Origin: an uncultured Chloroflexota bacterium
GTDB lineage: Bacteria > Chloroflexota > Dehalococcoidia > SM23-28-2 > RBG-16-64-32
Direction of reading: 5' to 3'
Length of the DNA: 18,601 bases
NCBI GenBank assembly: GCA_913056415.1
Contig: CAJXNA010000008.1
Coordinates: forward strand, 1 to 18,601
Numbering within the stretch: position 1 is the stretch's first letter; each line of letters begins with the position of its first letter. The notes under the pieces are model-generated. The model had not been told where the DNA came from and ran no database searches. It saw only the letters and a list, made by a program, of their open reading frames with translations. The position numbers and the translations under genes were made by a program. Shown here in pieces: positions 7,533 through 14,594 of the stretch.

Positions 7533-9062
7533 ATGGAGCGCAGATACGAGTCCGCTGAGGAAGTCACTGAAGGCGGATCCATTGGACAAGCGGATGAGAC
7601 ACAAGGGCGAGCGGCGGTCTTCCATAGCGAGGGCGAAGACAGCCGAGACGGTCAGGGCTTGGTGCCTGACAGTGATCCAGCCCAGAACGAGGCCGGGAAT
7701 TCGGTAGCGCAGACGCTAAGCGACGTCGCCACGACCCTAAAGGCCGACCCGCCCGTGTCGGCAGAAGGGCCGGAAAGTTCGGTCTTCCCCAAGCAGCCGA
7801 GCACGCTGGCGGAGGTCGGCCTTTCAAAGGCGTTTCTTACGGATCTGACGCTTAAGATAATGCACTACTCCGGCACCCCCTCCTCAGGACAGCTCATGCG
7901 TAGGTTAGGGCTTGGCCAGACGATGGTGAAGCAGATATTGACGGTTCTCCAGGAAGAGCGCCTGTGCGAGGTGTTGAGCCAGTCCGACCTGTTCACAGGG
8001 AACTATCGCTACCGTCTCTCGGAGCGGGGAACGGCAAGAGCGTCGGAGGCGCTAGAGCGTACTCGCTACGCTGGGCCTGTGCCTGTGACCGCGGAGCAGT
8101 ATGCGGAGGTCATTCGGGCGCAGCAGGCGCAAAGGCAGATGCCGTCACCGGCGCGCATCAAGGCGATTCTTGACGAGTTTGTCCTGGCGCCGGAAGTCGC
8201 CGACGCGGTGGCGCGCGCTCTCTACTCCGGCAAGACTACGATGTTCTACGGCCCTTCCGGCAACGGTAAGACCAGCATCCTGGAGCTGTTCGCCAACAAC
8301 TTCGATGGCGTAGCCCTCATGCCCTACGCCCTGTATGTCTACGGTCAGGTGATCCGGGTGTTCGACCCCTCCGTTCATGAGGCGATCGATAATGTTGACG
8401 GCGGAGACGCAGTGAAGGACGATGCGAAGCTGGATCGTCGCTGGGTGATGGTGCGCCGGCCGGCCGTGGTCCTCGGCTCGGAGCTGGGACCGGAATCGCT
8501 GAACCTGGCTTACGATCCACAGGCCCGCTTTTACCAGGCCCCTCCGCACGTCAAGGCCCAGGGCGGCGTCCTGATTGTTGATGACCTGGGCCGTCAGAAG
8601 ACGGACGCCCAGGACCTGATGACCCGCTGGCTTATCTCCGTGGAGCGCGGCTGGGACAGCCTGAGCCTCATCACGGGCGAGAAGCTGAAAATCCCATTTG
8701 ATGTTCAGCTCCTGTTCGCGACCAATCAGCCGATGGAGCAGTTGGCCGACGAGGCTCTCCTGAGGCGGATACTGTATAAGGTTGAGATACCCGGCCCCGG
8801 CCCCGTGGAGTTCGCGGAGATCCTGCGTCAGCTATGCCATCAGAGAGGGGTACAGACGCCGGATGGCGCGATCGAGCGCGTGGTGGAGCGGCTGTACGGT
8901 CAGGCGGGAGATAAGCCGAAAGCCGCCTACGCCCGCGACTTCCTGGAAGTCATCATTGAGGGTGCTTCCTTCGATGGGAGTGAGCCCGTGCTGGACGATG
9001 AGTCGTTCGAGCGGGCGTTTCGGCTTATGATGAGCCAGCGCTCGGCTGGCGAAGAGGCCTAA
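7533..9062 (+). CDS. Winged-helix AAA+ ATPase of uncharacterised function
   Basis: The 509-residue protein has three parts. Residues 1-95 are acidic, Gly/Ser/Glu-rich and probably disordered. Residues about 100-175 look like a winged helix (SGQLMRRLGLGQTMVKQIL, then a wing-like YRYRLSERG). Residues about 205-505 form an AAA+ module: Walker A GPSGNGKT (240-247), Walker B GVLIVDD (345-351), sensor-1 LLFATNQP with Asn398, and an arginine pair in DEALLRRILYKVEIP (411-412). Between Walker A and B is an insert containing YVYGQVIRVFDPSVHE and DRRWVMVRRPAVVLG. The ATG has a good AGGAGAG 8 bp upstream. No membrane segment is seen. The partner and substrate are unknown; the fold suggests an ATP-driven remodeller with a DNA- or protein-binding head. 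It is divergent from rex, so redox control is possible but unproven. Confidence 0.85.
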   Translation: MERRYESAEEVTEGGSIGQADETQGRAAVFHSEGEDSRDGQGLVPDSDPAQNEAGNSVAQTLSDVATTLKADPPVSAEGPESSVFPKQPSTLAEVGLSKAFLTDLTLKIMHYSGTPSSGQLMRRLGLGQTMVKQILTVLQEERLCEVLSQSDLFTGNYRYRLSERGTARASEALERTRYAGPVPVTAEQYAEVIRAQQAQRQMPSPARIKAILDEFVLAPEVADAVARALYSGKTTMFYGPSGNGKTSILELFANNFDGVALMPYALYVYGQVIRVFDPSVHEAIDNVDGGDAVKDDAKLDRRWVMVRRPAVVLGSELGPESLNLAYDPQARFYQAPPHVKAQGGVLIVDDLGRQKTDAQDLMTRWLISVERGWDSLSLITGEKLKIPFDVQLLFATNQPMEQLADEALLRRILYKVEIPGPGPVEFAEILRQLCHQRGVQTPDGAIERVVERLYGQAGDKPKAAYARDFLEVIIEGASFDGSEPVLDDESFERAFRLMMSQRSAGEEA

Positions 9063-9928
9063 GCTAACCCCTCAAGAAATCCGTCGATAGCCTCCATAAG
9101 CTCGCGCGGCCGCTGTAGGGGCACGTCGTGGATCGTGTCCTCCAACCACACCACCCTTACCGCCGGCGCGTGTTCTTCCGCCAGGGCTATGGCCTTCCGC
9201 TTGTGCTCCATCCAGATCGTGGTGCGTGAGTCCTTAGGATCGCTTGCGGCAGGGATCAGGAGGGCGGGGCAGCGGAGGTGGGGCCACAGCGCTGAGGGCT
9301 TCTGCTCCCACAGGGAGCGGAGTATCTTCAGGTGGTTCTCGCGGCTCAGGTGCGGGTGGATCGTCTCGTCTTCGTCTATGCGAAAGTTAGCCAGGACTAT
9401 CTCTTGGACGTCGTCGTTCCAGACTGAGCCCAGGCCGGGCCAGTTGCGAGCTCCCTGGAGAAAGGTCTCCAGTTTCAGCCCCGCCAGGGGCGGCGGCGAC
9501 ATCATCTCCAGCGTCCGTTCCCAGGTCATGTCGGGGAAGGCGGATATCTCTAGGAAGCCGCCGTCCACCAGGGCCAGCCAGGATACGGCGTCCGGCCTCT
9601 CGGCGGCGAACTGAAGGGCGACGTTGGCGCCCCAGGAGTGGCCCACCAGCGCGGGTCGCTCCAGACTCAGGGCCTCTATGAAGGCCTGGAGGTCGCCGGT
9701 GATGGTTTGGAAGTCGTAGCCGTCGTCCGGCTTGTCGCTTGGGCCGTGGCCGCGCTGATCCAGGGCGAGGACGCGAAAGCGCCGGGCCAGCAGCGGGGCG
9801 ACGAGCTTCCAGATAAGCGAGTTGGATGCCAGGCCGTGCAGGAGAACGAGCGGCTGTCCCGAGCCGCCCCAATCGCGATAGTGGAAGCGGAGGCCACGCA
9901 GGTCTAGGAACTGATTCTTGGGCGTCAC
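9059..9928 (-). CDS. Alpha/beta hydrolase
   Basis: This is a 289-residue single-domain alpha/beta hydrolase, probably a cytoplasmic esterase-type enzyme. LVLLHGLASNS gives the oxyanion HG motif. ALDQRGHGPSDKP is the family signature after strand 4. GHSWGA holds the nucleophile Ser98. The acid is probably in PAASDPKD, and the catalytic base is His267 in DTIHDVPLQRP. The start is GTG at 9928; its bases overlap the TGA of the upstream 2H phosphoesterase gene (GTGA), which indicates translational coupling. It is the last gene of the five-gene minus-strand operon and overlaps the convergent AAA+ gene by 4 bp. The substrate cannot be inferred. Confidence 0.9.
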   Translation of the reverse strand: MTPKNQFLDLRGLRFHYRDWGGSGQPLVLLHGLASNSLIWKLVAPLLARRFRVLALDQRGHGPSDKPDDGYDFQTITGDLQAFIEALSLERPALVGHSWGANVALQFAAERPDAVSWLALVDGGFLEISAFPDMTWERTLEMMSPPPLAGLKLETFLQGARNWPGLGSVWNDDVQEIVLANFRIDEDETIHPHLSRENHLKILRSLWEQKPSALWPHLRCPALLIPAASDPKDSRTTIWMEHKRKAIALAEEHAPAVRVVWLEDTIHDVPLQRPRELMEAIDGFLEGLA

Positions 9929-10647
9929 GGTTGGCCTTCCAGCGGTATCTCGTTCTTTTCGACACGTCCCGGCACTCCGTTGCGCCAGGAGAGGACGAAC
10001 ATCTCCAGCCGGTGGGCGCGGAAGCAGCCGATGTCCGTGTCACGCTCCCTCTGGATCAGCTCCACCATCTCTCCCAGCCGGTCTTCCTGTCCGTACTGGG
10101 TGAGCGAGATGTGAGGCAGTGGCTCGTGTCCGTCTGGGTAGCGTTCTGGGAGCTCCGGTATGGCGGAGCGGAGAAGGCGGCCCAGCTCCAGGCCCCGGCC
10201 GCCGTCGTAAGGGACGGCGACGAGCACATCGCGGAAGGCGTTGAGGCCGCGGACCGCTACGTCGAACGGGCCCAGGCTCTGCGCGACCTTTCGCCCCTTC
10301 TCCAGCGCTTCCGCGATGAAAGAGATCGGCAGCAGGCCTGCCTGACCGGCAGGCAGGCGCGGGGGTGTGGGGTCGCCGATGGTGAGCATGACCGGCGGTA
10401 CGATGGTGATGTGCCAGTAGTCCGGTGGGAAGGCGTTGACGCAGCCGGTGGCCTCCAACCGCGAAACGATCCCCTGTAACTTGCTGCTGACCGCCGCATC
10501 GTCAACGGGTATCACGAAGCCGGCCGTCGCGGTGACCTCAGGTGGCAGGGGCAGCCGGCCCGTCCAGGCCGAGACTGTGGGGCGGCGGTGGAACTCCTCC
10601 CAGATCGCCTGGTGGCGCTTAGCCGTCTCTCGGTCGGCTTCGTTCAT
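9925..10647 (-). CDS. 2H phosphoesterase superfamily protein (LigT / 2'-5' RNA ligase-like)
   Basis: The 240-residue product has the two diagnostic HxT/S motifs of the 2H superfamily: HIT (His79-Thr81 in YWHITIVPP) and HIS (His179-Ser181 in LPHISLTQYG). Two pseudo-symmetric lobes surround them. 2H enzymes act on 2',3'-cyclic phosphates, 2'-5' linkages, ADP-ribose 1'',2''-cyclic phosphate or similar small esters; which one applies here is unknown. Residues 97-104 (RLPAGQAG) come from a short palindromic element and probably form a loop between the lobes. The first 35 residues precede the fold. The ATG at 10647 lies 11 bp after the LLM oxidoreductase stop. Confidence 0.85.
   Translation of the reverse strand: MNEADRETAKRHQAIWEEFHRRPTVSAWTGRLPLPPEVTATAGFVIPVDDAAVSSKLQGIVSRLEATGCVNAFPPDYWHITIVPPVMLTIGDPTPPRLPAGQAGLLPISFIAEALEKGRKVAQSLGPFDVAVRGLNAFRDVLVAVPYDGGRGLELGRLLRSAIPELPERYPDGHEPLPHISLTQYGQEDRLGEMVELIQRERDTDIGCFRAHRLEMFVLSWRNGVPGRVEKNEIPLEGQP
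10336..10358. repeat. Palindromic element, 9-bp arms, inside the 2H phosphoesterase gene
   Basis: GCCTGCCTG (10336-10344) and CAGGCAGGC (10350-10358) are perfect inverted copies with the loop ACCGG. In the gene's frame the element reads RLPAGQAG. This type of CCTGCC/GGCAGG palindrome resembles dispersed elements I associate with uncultured-lineage genomes; only this copy is in the window. Confidence 0.65.
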
Positions 10648-10658
10648 GCGGGAGGGCG

Positions 10659-11681
10659 CTAGAGCTGCTTCAGCTCCTGTATGATCCAGCGCAGGCGCTC
10701 CTCCTGCTCCGTGGTGATGGTCGAATAGCCGAAGCCGAGGGTGTTCACCACGCCGGAGTAGCGCTCCTTGATCTTGGGCACTATCTCATCGTAGGTGCCG
10801 ACGACGGCGAACTCGTTGAGCATCTCGTCGGTGATCTCGTTGGTCATCTCCGCCCACTTGCCCTCCATGGAGAGGCGGTGGAGTCGCATGCCCACCTCGC
10901 CCCAGCCGTGGCACTCCAGCACCGGAAGGTAGGAGCGGGTGGAGCCGTAGAAGGCTATCTGTTGCTTGAAGGGCGCTTTGGCCCTCTCCACCTCCTCCTC
11001 GTTCTTGCCGGTGACGAGGAAGCCGCCGCCGACGACATCGATGTCGGAGAGCTTGCGGCTGGCTTTCTTGGCGCCCTCCTCGATGCTGGGGATGATCACC
11101 TCGCGGGTGTACTTCGGGGTGTTGAAGGGGTGCATGCGGATACCGTCGCAGATCTCGCCGACGAGACGGCAGTGGTACTTGTTGATGGCGGAGATGTAGA
11201 TGGGGATGCCGCCGTTAGGGTTGGGGCCGGGGTTGAAGAATGGGGAAATGAGGGTGAACTGGTACCAGTCGCCTTTGAAGTTGGGGCGTTCGTTGGTCTG
11301 GAAGGTGTTGAAGATCGCCTTGAGACAGAGGATGTACTCGCGCAGGCGTGGCCCCGGCGGGGCCGGCCAGGGTGTGGAGTAGCGACGCTCGTTGTGGCCC
11401 TTGACCTGGGTGCCCAGGCCCAGGATGAACCGGCCGCCGGAGTAGCGCTGGAGGTCCCAGGCCATCTGGGCGACGACGAAGGGGCTGCGGGGAAAGGCGA
11501 TGGCGACGGCGGTGCCGAGCTTCAGCCGCTCCGTGTGCTCGGCCAGGATGGCAAGCGGCAGGAACGGATCGCGGCCGGCCTCGGGAGTGACGATGGAGTC
11601 GTAGCCCATCTCCTCCATTCGTTTGCCGTAGTCGGCCAGCTCCTGGATCGTCGGGGCCATAACCGCAGTCTCTAAGCGCAT
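10659..11681 (-). CDS. LLM-class oxidoreductase, probably F420-dependent
   Basis: This is a TIM-barrel luciferase-like flavin/F420 oxidoreductase of 340 residues, most like the group known as TIGR03617 (MSMEG_2256 family). Family features are MRLETAVMAP at the start, MEEMGYDSIVTPEAGRDPFL, ERLKLGTAVAIAFPRSPFV, DLQRYSGGRFILGLGTQVKGH, and GIPIYISAINKYHCRLVGE. The frame opens at 11720, but the ATG at 11681 was chosen: it has AGGAG 8 bp upstream, it starts exactly at the family N-terminus, and it follows the upstream stop by 1 bp. The reaction is likely hydride transfer with F420H2 or FMNH2, on an unknown substrate. No F420 biosynthesis gene lies in the window, so the cofactor is inferred from family. 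Confidence 0.9.
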   Translation of the reverse strand: MRLETAVMAPTIQELADYGKRMEEMGYDSIVTPEAGRDPFLPLAILAEHTERLKLGTAVAIAFPRSPFVVAQMAWDLQRYSGGRFILGLGTQVKGHNERRYSTPWPAPPGPRLREYILCLKAIFNTFQTNERPNFKGDWYQFTLISPFFNPGPNPNGGIPIYISAINKYHCRLVGEICDGIRMHPFNTPKYTREVIIPSIEEGAKKASRKLSDIDVVGGGFLVTGKNEEEVERAKAPFKQQIAFYGSTRSYLPVLECHGWGEVGMRLHRLSMEGKWAEMTNEITDEMLNEFAVVGTYDEIVPKIKERYSGVVNTLGFGYSTITTEQEERLRWIIQELKQL

Positions 11682-11682
11682 G

Positions 11683-12249
11683 TCAAGCGCTCCTTTCGGG
11701 CTGCTCGGAAATAGGGGCATTGTAAGCGATCGCTCTGGCCTTGATACCGCTGAGCATGGCTCGGCGCAGGAGGCCGCTGAAGGGACGGGTGATCAGCCAG
11801 TAGAGGCGAAACCAAAGACGCGCCCGCGGTCCGAGGGCGCGAATGCGGGTCTCCGTGTACAGCCGTGTCTCGCCGGCGCCCACCGGCTCGATGCGCACGT
11901 TCATGACGGCGACGGCGTAGCCTGGGTCAGCGAACCGTCGGAACTCCTCGACTGTCCGTGGGGAGACCAGTGCGGCCCTCTCATCCACCGCCCAGAAACG
12001 GCCTATCTGGCCGTACACGACCTCGTCTTCTGTATCCGCAAGACGGAGAAAGCCGTTGCCCTCTGCCCAATTGCGCAGGGAGCCCTGGGGACGGCCGAGG
12101 CCGCGGAGACGCAGCAGCAGACGCCAGAGGAACGAGTCCTGGGTCTGCCACTCGTCGACTGCGCGACGGACAATCTCTTGGGACACGGGGACGAGCGTCT
12201 GGTGGCGTTCGTGGAAGTCGTATTCGGGCACAAATTCGTCGATGAGCAT
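11683..12249 (-). CDS. Putative SRPBCC-like protein
   Basis: The 188-residue protein begins MLIDEFVPEYDFHERHQTLV and has the alternating strand/helix layout seen in SRPBCC (START/polyketide-cyclase-like) ligand-binding proteins. Relevant segments are RRAVDEW, VYGQIGRFWAVDE, AVAVMNVRIEP and TRLYTETRIRALGPRAR, with a long C-terminal helix RLWFRLYWLITRPFSGLLRR that would cover a hydrophobic cavity. I recognise no specific subfamily or catalytic residue. It may bind the operon's substrate or product. It is tightly packed: 4 bp after the epoxide-hydrolase-like gene and 1 bp before the LLM start. Confidence 0.6.
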   Translation of the reverse strand: MLIDEFVPEYDFHERHQTLVPVSQEIVRRAVDEWQTQDSFLWRLLLRLRGLGRPQGSLRNWAEGNGFLRLADTEDEVVYGQIGRFWAVDERAALVSPRTVEEFRRFADPGYAVAVMNVRIEPVGAGETRLYTETRIRALGPRARLWFRLYWLITRPFSGLLRRAMLSGIKARAIAYNAPISEQPERSA

Positions 12250-12253
12250 GGCG

Positions 12254-13141
12254 CTACTTGGCCGGGCCTGCGAGCAGGAATTCGGTTATCTCGCGGTTGA
12301 CCAACTCCGGCTTCTCCCTCTGCACGAAGTGGCCGCATTCCGGCACGGTGCGGAGGGTCAGGTTGGGGAAGAAGTCGGGCAGCTTGTCGCTCCAGGCGAC
12401 GGGGAAGATGGGGTCGTTCTCCGCCCAGAGGACGAGGGTAGGGGCGTGGATCTGGGGGTCGCCGACCGGGTCGGGGCGGCCCAGGGTGCGGAACATGGCG
12501 CGGTAGCAGTTGAAGCCGCCACGGAGGGTGCCGGGCTGTGAGAACACGTCCACGTATTGCTCTACCTCATCGTCCGTCCACAGCGACTTGTCGTAGGACC
12601 AGTGGGAGAGGAAGTGGCGCAGGTATACCTCCGTGGCCTGGCGGCTGGGGCCCACAAGCTGTTCGGCCAGGGGGAGCTGGTGGAAGAACATGTACCACGT
12701 CTCAGCTAGCCGGTCGGGCGTGAAGAAGCGGGCACCGATACCGGGGTAGACGGGCTGGAAGAGGACAAGTTTGTCCACCAGGTTGGGGCGGGTGCGGGCG
12801 AAGCGCCGTGTCCAAACAGAGCCGAAGTCATGGGAGACGATGCTCACCTTGTCGAAGCCGAGGTGCTCAACCAGGGCGCGCAGGTCCTCCGCGAATACCT
12901 CGTCCGTGTAGCCCTCCTCCGGCGCCAGGTCCGGCTTGTCCGTCTCGCCGTACCCGCGCATATCGGGGACGATGACGTCGAAGCGCTCAGCGAGGGGCTT
13001 AATGTTGAGATGCCACTCGTAGTGGAAGCCGGGCCAGCCGTGGATGAGGAGGAGAGGCGGGCCGCTGCCCTCACGTACGTAGTGATAGCGCAGGCCGTTG
13101 ATGGTGGCGTATTGGTGGTTGAAGGCTTCCGTTTCGCTCAA
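12254..13141 (-). CDS. Epoxide-hydrolase-like alpha/beta hydrolase
   Basis: The 295-residue enzyme has the epoxide hydrolase / haloalkane dehalogenase layout. HGWPG forms the oxyanion motif, and SHDFGS holds the Asp105 nucleophile (Asp, not Ser, which separates it from esterases). The acid lies in WAENDPIF, and the base is His271 in PECGHFVQREKP. Cap-domain tyrosines are available in AETWYMFFHQLP and NCYRAMFR, favouring an epoxide hydrolase over a dehalogenase, though this is not certain. The start is TTG at 13141, with AGGAG 10 bp upstream; no nearby ATG fits. It is the first gene of the five-gene minus-strand operon and has a promoter at 13180-13208. Confidence 0.88.
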   Translation of the reverse strand: MSETEAFNHQYATINGLRYHYVREGSGPPLLLIHGWPGFHYEWHLNIKPLAERFDVIVPDMRGYGETDKPDLAPEEGYTDEVFAEDLRALVEHLGFDKVSIVSHDFGSVWTRRFARTRPNLVDKLVLFQPVYPGIGARFFTPDRLAETWYMFFHQLPLAEQLVGPSRQATEVYLRHFLSHWSYDKSLWTDDEVEQYVDVFSQPGTLRGGFNCYRAMFRTLGRPDPVGDPQIHAPTLVLWAENDPIFPVAWSDKLPDFFPNLTLRTVPECGHFVQREKPELVNREITEFLLAGPAK

Positions 13142-13179
13142 CTAGGGGCGGCTCCTGTTCAGGGCGGCAATCCAGGTCA

Positions 13180-13208
13180 ACTGTATTCGCTGTAGCGACT
13201 ACTGTAAA
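13180..13208 (-). promoter_or_regulatory. Promoter for the five-gene hydrolase/oxidoreductase operon
   Basis: On the minus strand TTTACA (13203-13208) and TACAGT (13180-13185) are separated by 17 bp, matching sigma-70 at five and four of six positions. The spacer contains the small dyad TCGCT/AGCGA. Predicted transcription starts about 30 bases before the TTG at 13141. Confidence 0.55.
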
Positions 13209-13214
13209 GGGCGG

Positions 13215-14093
13215 TTACGGCTGTGCAGGGGCGACGCTTGCGGGGTCGATCTCGACGCTGAGCTCATCGCCGTCCGGTAGCTGCACCACCAGGCGGAGGA
13301 GGAGATCGCCGTCTGAGGCCGCTTCCGAGAGCTGAGCGGCCCACATGAGGAACAGCGTATCCGCGGCGGCGAGCAATGATACGGACAGGCTCTTCTGATC
13401 GGTGCAGGGGGATGGCGGCAGGAGGGTGCCGATAGCGATGAACGAGCCGCCCCACAGGCTGAGCGACCCGGCCTCTCCGTCGTCGTCGGCGGTGCCGGGG
13501 TCGTCCGGGATTAGGACCGCGCTATCGGCGATAGCGCTACCCGGCCCGGCGGAGGCGAGGGCGGGTTCGCTGCCGGTACTGTGGTCGTAGGCCGTGAGGA
13601 GGTTGAACCCTTCGCAGGCGTAGCGGATGGTCAGCAGGTAGGCAGCGCCCGGTAAGGCGTTATCGATTCGCAGCAGGAGGGGAATCGCTTCACCCTCATG
13701 GTAAGCCGCGGTCTGCGGTAGCGCCTCGAACTGCCACTCGCCTTCATCGAAGACGGCTAGGCGGAAGAGGGGTGCGCTGGAGGTGGGGGTCGGCGTTCGT
13801 GTCGGCGTAGGTGTTGCCGTTTGGGTGGGCGCAGGTGTTGCCGACGGAATTGGCGAAGACACGACAGCGGTCGAAAGCACGGGGGTGGGTGTGTCGGCGG
13901 CGCCGGCTGGCGTGTTGCCGTCCGAGTCGGACAGCCAGATGGCCAGCAGGGCGAGGGCGACGAGCAGGATGAGGAGTCCCGCCCCGGCAAGAGGCAGGAG
14001 CGGCGGCCCCGGCGGAGGACGAGGGGGTCCTGAAGGCGGGCGCGACCAATTCCAGCCGGACCCGCTGGAGCCGCGGCGGCCGACGACGTTCAA
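13215..14093 (-). CDS. Membrane-anchored Thr/Pro-rich protein of unknown function
   Basis: The 292-residue product has a short Gly/Pro-rich cytoplasmic N-terminus (1-31) and one hydrophobic segment at about 32-54 (AGAGLLILLVALALLAIWL). A Thr/Pro linker follows at about 60-107 with repeated TPTPT motifs, then a C-terminal domain (108-292) that should lie outside the membrane. That domain is acidic, strand-rich and has two cysteines (YACEG and SPCTD) that could pair. No enzyme motif is visible. Such anchors with Thr/Pro stalks are common in Chloroflexota surface proteins. The start is TTG at 14093 with AGGAG 8 bp upstream; a good promoter lies at 14137-14166. It is separate from the operon downstream. 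Confidence 0.78.
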   Translation of the reverse strand: MNVVGRRGSSGSGWNWSRPPSGPPRPPPGPPLLPLAGAGLLILLVALALLAIWLSDSDGNTPAGAADTPTPVLSTAVVSSPIPSATPAPTQTATPTPTRTPTPTSSAPLFRLAVFDEGEWQFEALPQTAAYHEGEAIPLLLRIDNALPGAAYLLTIRYACEGFNLLTAYDHSTGSEPALASAGPGSAIADSAVLIPDDPGTADDDGEAGSLSLWGGSFIAIGTLLPPSPCTDQKSLSVSLLAAADTLFLMWAAQLSEAASDGDLLLRLVVQLPDGDELSVEIDPASVAPAQP

Positions 14094-14136
14094 GATAGGG
14101 GCTCCTGAAGAGAAAGGCGGGGGGAACAGCGAACGG

Positions 14137-14166
14137 ATTATCGGCCAGGGCGTGGGTTATTGTCAA
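14137..14166 (-). promoter_or_regulatory. Sigma-70-type promoter for the membrane-anchored protein
   Basis: On the minus strand a consensus TTGACA (-35, 14161-14166) is followed by an 18-bp spacer and GATAAT (-10, 14137-14142). The predicted start near 14130 leaves a leader of about 35 nt containing the AGGAG that serves the TTG at 14093. Confidence 0.7.
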
Positions 14167-14210
14167 GTAACGGCCGTCGTTAACAGATGCCCGGAACGGA
14201 GTGCGACCGT

Positions 14211-14576
14211 CTAAGTTGATTCGTTGCCAGTTGTCGGAGGCCTAGTTACATATTCAATACTGACTTCTACCCAGTGTCGTAGAGTTCTCATATCTTTTAA
14301 CATTGCTTCCGGCAAAACAACATAATCCTTCTTGATAGGCCCTTCAGGAAAATATCGAAGGTGTTTTGTACCTTTGTCTCTCATCAGAGCATTTCGTGAT
14401 TCTTCTGGCAATTTTACTGCGAAGCCGACAGGGGTTAACGTTATGCAAATCCTTCCGTTCGCATAAACAGCAGCTCCGCTAAAGAAATGCTTGCATTCCA
14501 GATCAACATTCTTGAACTTTCCAGCCGTTGCGCGACTCATTAGTTCAGACAACTTCTCTAAGTATCCTTTAGCCAT
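14211..14576 (-). CDS. TfoX N-terminal-domain-like protein
   Basis: The 121-residue protein resembles the TfoX N-terminal domain: a helix with LSELMSRATA, then KHFFSGAAVYANGRICITL with the FxGxxxY-like turn and VGFAVKLPEESR. FPEGPIKKDYVVLPE and a final helix follow. Stand-alone TfoX_N proteins have no established biochemical role; links to competence come from longer Gammaproteobacterial TfoX. Base composition is clearly lower in G+C (roughly 40-45 percent by eye) than the flanking genes, suggesting separate origin. The ATG at 14576 is 18 bp after the upstream stop, so it may be read from the same transcript. Confidence 0.75.
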   Translation of the reverse strand: MAKGYLEKLSELMSRATAGKFKNVDLECKHFFSGAAVYANGRICITLTPVGFAVKLPEESRNALMRDKGTKHLRYFPEGPIKKDYVVLPEAMLKDMRTLRHWVEVSIEYVTRPPTTGNEST

Positions 14577-14594
14577 TGCGTGACATCCCAGCGC

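Noticed and set aside
9826..10479. 217-codon + strand frame opposite the 2H phosphoesterase
   Set aside because: Antisense to a gene with both HxT/S motifs; no ribosome binding site or domain.
10878..11675. 265-codon open frame on the + strand opposite the LLM oxidoreductase
   Set aside because: Gly/Ala/Val/Glu/Asp-rich low-complexity translation, entirely antisense to a well-supported gene.
11682..11720. Upstream extension of the LLM oxidoreductase to an earlier start
   Set aside because: It would overlap the preceding gene by 38 bp; the internal ATG has AGGAG at proper distance and matches the family N-terminus.
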